This document shows positions 37,167 through 46,505 of a stretch of DNA of 64,000 bases, one piece after another. The first letter of the stretch is position 1. Each line of letters opens with the position of its first letter. The stretch covers positions 124,001-188,000 of the forward strand of contig JAIQFV010000006.1 in assembly GCA_020073085.1 (NCBI GenBank), written 5' to 3'. The notes beneath the pieces were generated by a model. That model searched no databases. It saw only the letters and a list, made by a program, of their open reading frames with translations, and had not been told where the DNA came from. The position numbers and the translations under genes were made by a program. This DNA comes from Terriglobia bacterium (lineage in GTDB: Bacteria > Acidobacteriota > Terriglobia > JAIQFV01).

Positions 37167-39194
37167 TCAGTGCACGGTGAGGGAAACGACTCCAAGATTC
37201 GAGTCGACGAATCCATCCCATGCAGAGAAGGTGAAGGAATCGGCCCCTACAAATCCCGGATCCGGGAAGAAGGTGGCAATTTTCCCGTTCAAAGCAACGG
37301 TGCCATTGCTCGGCTGTGACACGATCCGTAAGGTCAGCGGGTTTCCATTCGGATCGGTGGCCGTCAGCGTGATCGCCACTGAATTTCCAGACGTCGTCGT
37401 GGCAGAGGTATTACTGACGACCGCAGGCCGATTGCGGCTCGCATCCTCGCTGGAGGGGCCATTGTGACATGCGTAGCAGCCGATTTGGAACCCTTTCCAG
37501 AACACCTTAGTGCCGAATTTCGTGCTGATAGTCCGATCGGCTTGAGAGCGAGAGAGTACGGTTCCCCGGTAATCGATGCCATGACAGGCCTGGCACCGGG
37601 CTCTGCCACTGTTCTCCGCCGCGTCAGGGTGAGCGGAGACCCATTGTTGTCCCACGGTGTGCATCCCATGAGGCCCGCCCGTGGCGCTGTTTATCGTGGC
37701 CGATGATGAACCGGAACTGGACGTTCGTCCACCTTCAGTTCGGTTTCCACCTGAGGAACGGGTTCCGGAGACGTGGCAGGCAGAGCATTCCGCCAACACC
37801 CCCTTGTGACCTTGAAGTCTAATGTTCGCGATGTTGTCATTGGGGTGCGAACTCGGGAATTCCGCATGGGTGGATCCATGACATGCGGAACACTGAACCC
37901 CCCCGTGACCTGACGAGAAGCGGTACATTGAAAGACCCGCATCCGGCGTATTCTGATTGGTTGCAAAGAGGGGGTTGATCGCCTGGCGGGGTTGGCCGGT
38001 CGGTTCAAATACCGTGGTGAAGCGGATTTGACCGTTGTTGCTGATTGCAGTGCCGGTGTGACAACTCTGACAACCCGGTTCCTCGAGCCAGCCCTTTCGT
38101 CCTACCGTCCCGACGACAGCCATGGCCCCATGGCAGTTCTGGCATTGGATTTCCATGCTGCCGTCAGCCGCCACGGCATTCCCCATGACGCCCCGCAGAC
38201 ACTTGGTGACCGCTCCGGGATGGCACCGGTAGCAGGCAGAGCGATTGACGATGTCGCCAAGGACCATGCCATTGGTGGGATCCACAACCTTCGAATGGAG
38301 TGTGTGCATGTCTTGAGTCAAAGGATGAATGGAAGGGTCTCCAAATCCGGGGAGCGCGTTCGAGGTATGGCAATTAACACAGAGGATGGGTCTACCCATT
38401 CCGGCAGGAGGTGGAGCGGCCGTGGCATAAAGACCGTCCGGGCTGTAGCCGGCGGTTTGAAGGAGGGCCTTGTACTTGGCGTTGAAAGGATCGGCAGGAT
38501 CCAAATGTCGTCCATCCTTTCGCCGCAGGATATTCAGCTTCACATCCTTAACGGGATCCGGATTGAAGACCCAGCCATCCTTGGGCATGGCGGCCGGGTT
38601 GGAACCCGAAAGATGGCAGGTTTTGCAGTCCATTTCATCCGACACCGGGAGCACAATGTCCGTAGTCGCCAGGACCGTTCCCGACGAATTCCTTGCCGTC
38701 AGGCGCATCATGGGATAGGTGTTTTTCTTCCCGGCGTCGTCAATGGGTGTTAAGGGAATACCATCCGCTATGAACCAGTTCATGGCCGTATCAAACTTCA
38801 TGGGCTGAGGCGTGTTGGCCGTTCCGGGCATGGCATTTCCGGACAAGCCCACGTCAGGAGCTGGGGAACCGCCAAAGAGCGCCTGCACGAATTGCCAGAA
38901 ATTGGTTTTGGTGATGGAACTCTTGTTGATGGAGTTGGTAGGATCGGCGACGGCTTGGTAAGTGACTGTGATCCCAGTCGGGCTCTTCACGAGATGCCCA
39001 TTGGGATCGATGAGTTGCGCCTGAATGGTATTGAAAGGTGGAAGGAGCGAGAGCACGGAGTAGTCACTGTCCATGCAATGCATCCCCAAATTGTTCCACC
39101 CGACAAGAGTGTAATGGCTTTGAGCAAATGACGGCGTCAAGACCAATAGACTACCCAAAAGAATCAGACAAAAGTGGAGCCAAGGCCTTTTCAT
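37167..39194 (-). CDS. secreted nonaheme c-type cytochrome with a C-terminal Ig/cadherin-like domain
   Basis: 675 aa. A signal peptide (about 1-25) precedes a ~180-residue beta-rich region without haem sites. Nine CxxCH motifs follow (CKTCH, CVNCH, CYRCH, CQNCH, CQSCH, CSACH, CSACH, CQACH, CYACH). The last ~85 residues read as an Ig-like repeat (SVAITLTATDPNGNPLTLRIVSQPSNG...GFVGADSFTFSAWDG). It is probably periplasmic or cell-surface and moves electrons. No partner beta-barrel or menaquinol oxidase is encoded nearby. GGGGGACC precedes the ATG. Confidence 0.88.
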   Translation of the reverse strand: MKRPWLHFCLILLGSLLVLTPSFAQSHYTLVGWNNLGMHCMDSDYSVLSLLPPFNTIQAQLIDPNGHLVKSPTGITVTYQAVADPTNSINKSSITKTNFWQFVQALFGGSPAPDVGLSGNAMPGTANTPQPMKFDTAMNWFIADGIPLTPIDDAGKKNTYPMMRLTARNSSGTVLATTDIVLPVSDEMDCKTCHLSGSNPAAMPKDGWVFNPDPVKDVKLNILRRKDGRHLDPADPFNAKYKALLQTAGYSPDGLYATAAPPPAGMGRPILCVNCHTSNALPGFGDPSIHPLTQDMHTLHSKVVDPTNGMVLGDIVNRSACYRCHPGAVTKCLRGVMGNAVAADGSMEIQCQNCHGAMAVVGTVGRKGWLEEPGCQSCHTGTAISNNGQIRFTTVFEPTGQPRQAINPLFATNQNTPDAGLSMYRFSSGHGGVQCSACHGSTHAEFPSSHPNDNIANIRLQGHKGVLAECSACHVSGTRSSGGNRTEGGRTSSSGSSSATINSATGGPHGMHTVGQQWVSAHPDAAENSGRARCQACHGIDYRGTVLSRSQADRTISTKFGTKVFWKGFQIGCYACHNGPSSEDASRNRPAVVSNTSATTTSGNSVAITLTATDPNGNPLTLRIVSQPSNGTVALNGKIATFFPDPGFVGADSFTFSAWDGFVDSNLGVVSLTVH

Positions 39195-39921
39195 AAAGGT
39201 CCCCCTTTTTCATTGGTATATGAAACGGAAGAATCACAGAGGGGTGGGTTACTTCTGAAGAACAGAGATTTTCACCCCTCTTCTTGGGTGTGAGAAGGAA
39301 GACCTTAGAATCTTCGGCGCCTCCTGCGTCTTGATTAAAGGTGTATTTTCCTCGAGCCCGATGGGCACTATACTTCGTGCGAAAACAGCGTTAACGGGAT
39401 TCTCTGAAACCACATGAAAAAATCCCGACTGCACGATCCACTGCCGCGGGTCCGCCCACACACACTTCCAGCTACGTCCTGTTCGTGGATGATTTCAAAG
39501 CGGCGACGAGGCGTGATAACCTGAGGAGTCTAGGAGTTGCGTTTGTTCTGCTTTCGATGCCGGTTTCAAAGAATCCGGAGCCTCGAACCCGCTCGTCCCA
39601 AGTGGGTCAGTAAAACAACAAGGCACACCAGTAGAATTCTATGCCCAGTCTTCAAAATGCTGGGGCCGCGCCAAGAAACTTCATCAGGCCATGGAAGAAA
39701 TTGCGAGCCATGGTTTCCTGTCGCAACGTTTGCGAGGCTGCGGCAACCCTCGACGCCTTGTCGCGAAATGAAACAGCATCTGAGGTTCCAAACCGTGACC
39801 TAATCTAATTTGTTTAAAATGGGACAATTAGAATTTCTCAGAAATGATAAATGGATTTCAATGAGGGTGAGTGGGGGAAATTATACCCGATTTGTCCGGA
39901 TTGAGATTCCGATTTTGGAAT

Positions 39922-39943
39922 GGACTGTCCCTAGGGACAGTCC
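39922..39943. repeat. 22-bp perfect palindrome
   Basis: GGACTGTCCCTAGGGACAGTCC reads the same on both strands. The related ACTGTCCCC recurs at 40280. It could be a repeat-element end or an operator; no adjacent gene starts close by. Confidence 0.6.
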
Positions 39944-40303
39944 CCGATTTTGAACTTAATTCAACGGACAACTTTCCTGCATGTCATTTTTTTCTCGTAG
40001 ACGGAATCTGGGAAGGCCAAAATGGTAATTTTGATTGCACGACGAATTTTTGATACAGTCCTCGCGCTGTTAGTCGGATAACAAACGATTAAATCATGAA
40101 GTCCTCTTGGAGGACATTGATCTCCTCATCTTGCCAGGGCACTGGCGATCGGGCGCGCCTGAAGATGATCCGGTTCATCCTGATCGGTTCAGGTGGGAAC
40201 ATTCGGCACCAACCGGCAGCTTTCGACTTAGGACAATTCTGTCATTGGATACTATCATGATAGGCATTGGATTTGGAGCGACTGTCCCCGCGATGAATCC
40301 GCG

Positions 40304-40331
40304 GTAGGGGCGCATAGCCATGCGCCCCTAC
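40304..40331. repeat. REP-like hairpin
   Basis: GTAGGGGCGCAT-agcc-ATGCGCCCCTAC, a perfect 12-bp stem with a 4-nt loop. A similar GTAGGCGCG-type hairpin lies at 53618-53649. Confidence 0.6.
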
Positions 40332-40493
40332 GTTGAATCTTGCGCGATTCTGTAACATTGTCAGTGACGTTCGTATCAGATTGCCCGCGTGGCGTCGGCG
40401 GAGCACGGAACTGGCAGTCTCAATGTGTCACATCAGAGCAAGGTTCCAGGTAGCATGAAAATCAACGCGTAGGAATTTCGTGGAGGAAAACAC

Positions 40494-42503
40494 ATGAAGC
40501 GTGAACGAATTATGGGCGTTCTGCTGGCCCTCTCTTTTATTTTAGGAATGGGGAAAGCCTTCTCTCAAGCCCCGAGCTCTGATCAAACGAAGCAAGAGAA
40601 GCCGCAAACTCAAGCGGAGGATCAGAAGCGAAAGTATCCAGCCTTGCCGAGCGAAACGCCACCCGAATTCAAGCGGGCAATCGACAGCTTCGACTACATC
40701 CGGCGGGACGTCATGATCCCCATGCGTGACGGAGTGAAGCTGCACACCGTCATCCTCATCCCGAAGGGCGCGAGCGGTGCGCCGATGCTGCTGACGCGCA
40801 CGCCCTACGACGCCACCAAGCTGACGAACCACGCTGAGAGTTCCCATCTCGGCCCGATCCTTGAGGGGTACGACAACACCGTCGACGTGATTGTCGAGGG
40901 CGGTTACATCCGCGTGGTCCAGGACGTCCGCGGCAAGCATGGCTCGGAGGGGGACTACATGATGAACCGCCCACAGCACGGGCCGCTCAACCCGACTCCG
41001 GTGGATCATGCCACCGATACCTACGACACCATCGACTGGCTGGTCAAAAACGTTCCGGAGTCGAACGGCCGAGTGGGCATCCTGGGCATCTCTTACGACG
41101 GTTTCACGCCGCTGATGGCGCTGGTCCATCCGCATCCCGCACTGAAAGTGTCGGTGCCGATGAACCCCATGGTGGACGGCTGGATGGGCGACGACTGGTT
41201 CCACAACGGCGCTTTCCGTGAGCTGGGCATGGCCTACATCCTGGACCAGGAGGCGACGCGCAAGTCGGAGCCCCAGTGGTGGACAAGCCACTTTGATGAT
41301 TATGATATGTTCATGGAAGCGGGATCGGCAGGCGAGCTCGGCCGCCGCCGCGGTCTCGAACAGGTCGGCTTCTGGAGGAACATTCTCGCGCACCCTAGCT
41401 ATGACGCCTTCTGGCGCGATCAAGCGGTGGACAAATTATTGGCGGCAGAGCCGCTGAAGGTACCGGTGATGCTCGTGGACAGCCTGTGGGATCAGGAGGA
41501 CATCTACGGCGCCATCGCTGTCTACAAGGCCATCAAGCCCAAGGACACAGACAACGATAAGGTTTTCCTGGTGCTGGGCCCGTGGCACCACGGCCAGGAA
41601 ATTCGTGATGGCAGCACGCTCGGTCCATTGAAATTTAACAGCGATACCGCGCTCACCTTCCGCCGGGAGATCCTGCGCCCTTTCCTGGACCAATACTTGA
41701 AGGATGGCGCGCCCAAAGCCGACGTTTCACCGGTCATGGCGTTTGAGACCGGGACGAACACATGGCGTCGCCTGCCCGCTTGGCCCGCCGGCTGCACTTC
41801 CGGCTGCACGATCCAGGCGACGCCGATCTATCTTTCCGCAGGCTTGAAACTCCACTTCGCCGCCCCTAAGATCGGGGACGCGGCGTTCGACGAATATGTC
41901 TCTGACCCCAGCAAACCCGTTCCGTTTCACGCGCGCCCCATTCCTGCCGGCAACTTCGATGGCGGCAAGAGCTGGCGCGAGTGGCTGGTGACCGATCAGC
42001 GCGAGGCTGCGGGGCGCCCGGATGTTCTAGCGTTCGTCTCCGATGTCCTCAAATCGCCTGTCAAGATCAGCGGACAGCCGCAAGTGCACTTGGTCGCCTC
42101 CACCAGCGGGACCGACTCTGACTGGGTGGTCAAGTTGATCGACGTCTACCCCGACGAAGTGGCGGCCCAGCCGGAAATGGGCGGATATCAACTGATGGTT
42201 TCCGCCGACATCTTCCGCGGCCGCTATCGCGAAAGCCTGGAGACGGCCAAGCCCATCGCAGCAGACCAGCCGCTGCCGTACCGCTTTGCCCTGCCCACGG
42301 CGAACCACGTCTTCCTACCCGGGCACCGCATCATGGTGCAGGTCCAATCGAGCTGGTTCCCCCTCTACGACCGCAATCCGCAGACCTTCGTTCCCAACAT
42401 TTTCTGGGCAAAGCCTGGGGATTACCGTAAGGCCGTCGAGCGCATCTACCACGCCCCCGACCAGGCGAGTTTTATCGAACTGCCGTTGGTCGTGACGCAT
42501 TGA
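40494..42503 (+). CDS. secreted CocE/NonD family hydrolase (X-Pro dipeptidyl-peptidase S15 fold)
   Basis: 669 aa. A signal peptide (about 1-26) and a low-complexity linker precede the S15/CocE hydrolase domain. The nucleophile elbow is LGISYDGFTPL; the likely Asp is in VDSLWDQEDIYG and the likely His in LGPWHHGQ. The C-terminal jelly-roll domain includes SGTDSDWVVKLIDVYP. Relatives hydrolyse acyl esters or amino-acid amides. GGAGG lies 9 nt upstream of the ATG. A ~95-bp piece of a second copy of the C-terminal domain lies at 43446. Confidence 0.9.
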   Translation: MKRERIMGVLLALSFILGMGKAFSQAPSSDQTKQEKPQTQAEDQKRKYPALPSETPPEFKRAIDSFDYIRRDVMIPMRDGVKLHTVILIPKGASGAPMLLTRTPYDATKLTNHAESSHLGPILEGYDNTVDVIVEGGYIRVVQDVRGKHGSEGDYMMNRPQHGPLNPTPVDHATDTYDTIDWLVKNVPESNGRVGILGISYDGFTPLMALVHPHPALKVSVPMNPMVDGWMGDDWFHNGAFRELGMAYILDQEATRKSEPQWWTSHFDDYDMFMEAGSAGELGRRRGLEQVGFWRNILAHPSYDAFWRDQAVDKLLAAEPLKVPVMLVDSLWDQEDIYGAIAVYKAIKPKDTDNDKVFLVLGPWHHGQEIRDGSTLGPLKFNSDTALTFRREILRPFLDQYLKDGAPKADVSPVMAFETGTNTWRRLPAWPAGCTSGCTIQATPIYLSAGLKLHFAAPKIGDAAFDEYVSDPSKPVPFHARPIPAGNFDGGKSWREWLVTDQREAAGRPDVLAFVSDVLKSPVKISGQPQVHLVASTSGTDSDWVVKLIDVYPDEVAAQPEMGGYQLMVSADIFRGRYRESLETAKPIAADQPLPYRFALPTANHVFLPGHRIMVQVQSSWFPLYDRNPQTFVPNIFWAKPGDYRKAVERIYHAPDQASFIELPLVVTH

Positions 42504-42674
42504 GAGGGGACGATAGTGGAAAAAAGGTCCGGCAGGCCCGAATAGTAGAGAGAATCAGGAAGGGCGGATCCGCATTTCTGAACGAGATCGGCACGCACAG
42601 CATTTCTATTGACGGGCTGATCTCCCGAAACGGGCGCCTGTCCCCGGTTTGTGGAGTGCATTACTTCTCTTGAT

Positions 42675-42980
42675 ATGGTAGAATTTGTGGAAGTGGAGGA
42701 AATCGTGCACACCGCTTACATTACATCCAAGGGCCAATTGGTGGTGCCGGCGAAGATGCGCCGCAAGTACAACATCAAGCCAGGCACCCGGATTAACTTT
42801 ATAGAGGAGCCGGATGGAAAGATTGTCATGCAGCCGATCACCCCGGAGGCCATCCGTTCCCTGCGAGGGATTCTGAAACCGAAGACGGGTGAGAAGTCGG
42901 CCACGGGGCAGTTGTTGGGGGATCGAACCGAAGATCGTCGCCGGGAGGAGGCGCGGCTTGCGAAACATCGTCCTCGATAG
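42675..42980 (+). CDS. vapB: AbrB/MazE-type antitoxin of a VapBC pair
   Basis: 101 aa. The swapped-hairpin AbrB domain is near the N-terminus: TAYITSKGQLVVPAKMRRKYNIKPGTRINF. The C-terminal half (about 60-101) is charged and should wrap the toxin. Antitoxins of this type bind their own promoter. The toxin ORF begins inside this gene's last codons (overlap 42958-42980), standard for such modules. Confidence 0.85.
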   Translation: MVEFVEVEEIVHTAYITSKGQLVVPAKMRRKYNIKPGTRINFIEEPDGKIVMQPITPEAIRSLRGILKPKTGEKSATGQLLGDRTEDRRREEARLAKHRPR

Positions 42981-43368
42981 CTTTGCCGTGCTGGCCTTCC
43001 TTTTTGATGAACCGGCAGCCGAACAGGTGGAAGCGCTGCTGAACAAGGCGGAGCAGCAAGGAGATCGAGTCCTGATCGGGGCCGTCAACTGGGCGGAGGT
43101 TCTTTATCGGGTGTCCCGCATGCAGGGAGAAATCGGGTTAGCGGCCGCGCGGCAGTTCGCCCAAACACTGGCCTTGGAGATTGTTCCCGCCGACGCCGTC
43201 CAGGCGGAAGAGGCCGCTGAGTTCAAGCTCGCCCACAAAATGTCGTTGGGCGATTGTTTCGCCGCGGCGCTGGCCAAAGTAAGGAAAGCGGATCTGGTGA
43301 CCGGCGACCCTGATTTCAAGTCGGTGGGGGGGCGCATCCGAATCGCCTGGCTGAAGCCCTCCTCCTAA
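42958..43368 (+). CDS. vapC: PIN-domain toxin (VapC-like ribonuclease)
   Basis: 136 aa PIN ribonuclease that cleaves RNA when freed from its antitoxin. The acidic site is complete: Asp in IVLDSFAVLAFL, Glu in NWAEVLYR, Asp in SLGDCFAAALA and Asp in TGDPDFK. The TTG at 42958 is chosen because GGGAGGAGG (42943-42951) precedes it and the protein then begins LRNIVLDSF, typical of PIN toxins. The frame is open further upstream without such a site. Confidence 0.87.
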   Translation: MRNIVLDSFAVLAFLFDEPAAEQVEALLNKAEQQGDRVLIGAVNWAEVLYRVSRMQGEIGLAAARQFAQTLALEIVPADAVQAEEAAEFKLAHKMSLGDCFAAALAKVRKADLVTGDPDFKSVGGRIRIAWLKPSS

Positions 43369-43445
43369 AGATAATCCTACGCTGTTGAGAACGGTTGAAA
43401 GAAAATACATGCGGGTCCGGGACCGCCATCCTCCTGGTCCACCGT

Positions 43446-43542
43446 GTCGCCTCCACCAGCGGGACCGGCTCCGACTGGGTGGTCAAGCTGATCGACGTCT
43501 ACCTGGGCGAGTTGGCGGGGCAACCCAAGATAGGGGTTATCG
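43446..43542 (+). pseudogene. fragment of a second CocE/NonD hydrolase gene
   Basis: Aligns to 42093-42189 inside the intact hydrolase gene. It is nearly identical for the first ~70 nt and diverges after that. The translation VASTSGTGSDWVVKLIDVYLGEL matches the C-terminal domain of that enzyme. Frames before and after are not hydrolase-like. It ends at the 18-bp repeat that marks the left side of the defence cluster. Confidence 0.75.
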
Positions 43543-43560
43543 AATGTTCGTGCCTGACCC
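43543..43560. repeat. 18-bp direct repeat, left flank of the defence cluster
   Basis: AATGTTCGTGCCTGACCC differs at two positions from AATGTCGGTGCCTGACCC at 48994-49011, same orientation. A third relative, AATGTGTAAGCCTGACCC, is at 3388-3405. Confidence 0.65.
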
Positions 43561-43594
43561 TAACGGGTTTCTTTTGCCTTCCTGATTAGTCCGC

Positions 43595-43624
43595 TTGAAT
43601 CAAGAGCAAGCTTCGAATTATACT
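43595..43624 (+). promoter_or_regulatory. putative promoter of the restriction-modification gene
   Basis: TTGAAT (43595-43600), 18-nt spacer, TATACT (43619-43624), 34 nt before the TTG start. A reasonable but not perfect sigma70 match. Confidence 0.45.
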
Positions 43625-43658
43625 GCGCCAGCATTCAAGCTTTTCTTGGAGCCCGTCA

Positions 43659-46505
43659 TTGCCCAATTCAATCGAGGCCCTAAAAGGGCGATTGCAGAAA
43701 CTCATTACCAAATTCCAAGCTGACCGAGAGTACTATCTTTCCAGCAAATACCTCGAAGCCCAGGCCCGCGTGGACTTCGTCACGCCTTTTTTCAAAGCGC
43801 TTGGTTGGGATGTTGAAAATGAAGCCGGCGCACTTCACCACCAGCGGGAAGTCATCGTCGAGCGAGGCGAGGCAGAAACTGAAGGCCGACCTGATTACAG
43901 CTTTCGAATCGCCGGCCAAACCAGATTCTTCGTCGAGGCCAAGGCCCCTTGCGAAACTCTAAGCACACCAAAGCACATTCTTCAGGCCAAGGGCTACGCT
44001 TGGAACACCAAGCAGGTTTCCTTTGTGATCCTGACGGACTTTGAGGAATTCCGCTTCTACGACGCTTCCATTCGGCCCGACGAGCGCATGCCGGATGAAG
44101 GTCTCCTACTTTCACTCAAGTACACCGAGTACCTCAGAAATGCAGAGAAGCTCTGGGAGTTTTCTCGGGAGCGTGTTGCGGCGGGCTCACTGGACGCGAT
44201 GTTGCCTCGCGATCGGCGTACTCAGCGTCTACGGATCCCGGTTGATGCGGCGTTCCTCGATGAGATGACCGGCTGGCGCGAAGACCTAGCCCGGAATGTT
44301 TTCAAAAACAATCCCGACCTTACCGCCAAGCAACTGAACGAAATCGTTCAGCGCTTGCTTGACCGTATCGTCTTCGTCCGCATTGCTGAAGACCGGCGCA
44401 TCATCGAGAAGAACCAGCTCCGCGACGCAGTGGAAGAATGGCGGGCGCGCGGTGGCAAGTTTCATATCTTTGACTGGTTGAACGATCTCTTCCACAAGAT
44501 CAACGACGACTTCAACGGCGAAATCTTCAAGCCACACCTTTCGGAAACCATCAAGATCGAGTCTGAGGGGCTTGCAAAAATCATTGAGCGCCTCTACCCA
44601 CCAAAAAGCCCTTATCGTTTCGATGTCATCGGCGTCGAACTGCTCGGCTCCATCTATGAACGTTACCTGGGGAAAACTATCCGGCCCACCGCCAAAACCG
44701 TCCGAGTCGAGGAAAAGCCAGAGGTTCGCAAGGCCGGCGGCGTCTATTACACACCCAAATACATTGTCGATTACATCGTCAAGAACACAGTAGGCAAAGT
44801 CGCTGAAGGAAAGACGCCCAGACAAATCGAGAAAATCCGCATCCTCGATCCGGCATGCGGCTCTGGTTCCTTCCTCATCGGCGCATTTCAATATCTCATT
44901 GATTACCATGTGCGCTACCTCATTGAACACCCGAAGGAAGCTCGCGTTCATCCGCTGTTCCCAGACTTGATCAAGGATGAAAGTGGTGAGCCCCGGCTGT
45001 CGGTCATTCGCAAGGCGCGCATATTGAAGAACAACCTCTTCGGGGTGGACATCGACCCTCAGGCTGTTGAGATCACTATGATGAGCCTTTACCTCAAGGC
45101 TCTCGATGGTGAGAAATCGCAGCTCCCGCCGAAGCACCACTTGTTGCCCGAACTCAAGTACAACATCATTTGCGGGAATTCCCTCATCGGTCCAGATATC
45201 TATAGCCAGGGCACACTGTTCGGCGAGGCGGATCGTGATCGTATCAATGCATTCGACTGGAATTCTGTCGTCGCAGGTTTTGGCGACGAAATGAAATCAG
45301 GGGGATTCAATTGCGTGATTGGAAATCCACCATACGGCGCCTCGCTCGGCGATTCTGAAAAGCCGTATCTGTCCCAGAAATTCAAGACAGCCACAAGCGA
45401 ACTTGATACTTACAGCATGTTCATAGAACGGGCAGTCGGAGTTTGCGCGCCCAGAGGCCGCGTATCGATGATTGTGCCAACTGGTTGGTACAGTGGTTCA
45501 AAATTCTCGAAGCTCCGGCAATTCATTGCGGTACAAACGGATCCACAAACGTTGATCAACCTTCCCTATGATGTCTTCCCAGCGTGGGTTGACACAACGA
45601 TTTTTGTCTTTTCCAAACGTGCTGAACCAACGACTTGGCCACGCCGAAGCCGCTGCGGGGTCCTCCTGAAGACCTTTTCAAAACGACATAAAATCAAGTC
45701 GCTATCTGAGTTTGAGGAGGACACGAAATTTGCTGAACTGACAAGCTGGTTTGCACTGGGAGGGGACGAATTCCTAACTTACGCAGACGAGGCCACAAGC
45801 AGGATTATCACAAAAATGCAGAGGACAGGTAAGCCTCTCGGAGAGATCTCGGATGTCCAGCGTGGTGTGACCCCGTTCAATCTCACACCCACGCGCGAGC
45901 AAAAATGTAGCGTGCGCGCTTTTGCTGGGACGGTACGCCGATATTCCATTGTAATGGGTCCTCGAAGATTCATTCGATTTGATGACACTCTGGCAGAACC
46001 TAAACCCGATCGGTATTTCAAAGGACCACGACTGCTCTTGCGGGAACTTATAAGTCGCCAGTTTAGGCTTCAGGCAGTGAAGACCACCGAGGATTTTGTC
46101 ACCAACAAATCGATGCAGAGTATTTTGCAAGGCCAGGCCGGGCCAGCCCTGAACTTTATTCTCGGGTGTGTGAACAGCCGACTGATGTCGTGGTACTTTC
46201 TGCATCGATCTAACATCGCGCAACGCGACGATTTTCCTAAGATTGTTTTAAAGGAGAGCCGGGGTTTGCCTATCCACTTGCCAAATGTTCACGATCCTGC
46301 AGATAAGGCGCGCCACGATAAGCTCGTGGCGCTCGTGGACCAGATGCTAGAACTGCACAACCAAAAGTGTTCCGCTAAGCTGGCACCATCGGAACTAGCT
46401 CGTATTGACCGGGAAATCGGTGTAACTGATCGCGAAGTTGACGAATTAGTCTACGAGCTCTACAAAATCACATATGAAGAAAGAAGGCTGATCGAGGAAG
46501 GCTAG
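43659..46505 (+). CDS. type IIG restriction-modification enzyme (Eco57I-like, nuclease + N6-adenine methylase)
   Basis: 948 aa single-chain enzyme that both cuts and methylates DNA. An N-terminal PD-(D/E)xK nuclease shows RPDYSFRI...FFVEAKAP (Asp about residue 78, ExK about 93-95). A helical linker precedes the methylase: motif I ILDPACGSGSFLIGAF (about 396-411) and motif IV NCVIGNPPYGAS (about 553-564). The C-terminal ~270 residues look like a TaqI-type specificity domain. The start is TTG. The stop is followed directly by the TIR gene with no gap. Recognition sequence cannot be predicted. Confidence 0.92.
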   Translation: MPNSIEALKGRLQKLITKFQADREYYLSSKYLEAQARVDFVTPFFKALGWDVENEAGALHHQREVIVERGEAETEGRPDYSFRIAGQTRFFVEAKAPCETLSTPKHILQAKGYAWNTKQVSFVILTDFEEFRFYDASIRPDERMPDEGLLLSLKYTEYLRNAEKLWEFSRERVAAGSLDAMLPRDRRTQRLRIPVDAAFLDEMTGWREDLARNVFKNNPDLTAKQLNEIVQRLLDRIVFVRIAEDRRIIEKNQLRDAVEEWRARGGKFHIFDWLNDLFHKINDDFNGEIFKPHLSETIKIESEGLAKIIERLYPPKSPYRFDVIGVELLGSIYERYLGKTIRPTAKTVRVEEKPEVRKAGGVYYTPKYIVDYIVKNTVGKVAEGKTPRQIEKIRILDPACGSGSFLIGAFQYLIDYHVRYLIEHPKEARVHPLFPDLIKDESGEPRLSVIRKARILKNNLFGVDIDPQAVEITMMSLYLKALDGEKSQLPPKHHLLPELKYNIICGNSLIGPDIYSQGTLFGEADRDRINAFDWNSVVAGFGDEMKSGGFNCVIGNPPYGASLGDSEKPYLSQKFKTATSELDTYSMFIERAVGVCAPRGRVSMIVPTGWYSGSKFSKLRQFIAVQTDPQTLINLPYDVFPAWVDTTIFVFSKRAEPTTWPRRSRCGVLLKTFSKRHKIKSLSEFEEDTKFAELTSWFALGGDEFLTYADEATSRIITKMQRTGKPLGEISDVQRGVTPFNLTPTREQKCSVRAFAGTVRRYSIVMGPRRFIRFDDTLAEPKPDRYFKGPRLLLRELISRQFRLQAVKTTEDFVTNKSMQSILQGQAGPALNFILGCVNSRLMSWYFLHRSNIAQRDDFPKIVLKESRGLPIHLPNVHDPADKARHDKLVALVDQMLELHNQKCSAKLAPSELARIDREIGVTDREVDELVYELYKITYEERRLIEEG

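Larger units (their letters stand above)
39195..40493. other. 1.3-kb intergenic region
   Basis: No convincing gene in any frame. It contains a perfect 22-bp palindrome (39922-39943) and a perfect 12-bp-stem hairpin (40304-40331). The last 15 bp hold the GGAGG ribosome site of the CocE-type gene. Confidence 0.5.
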
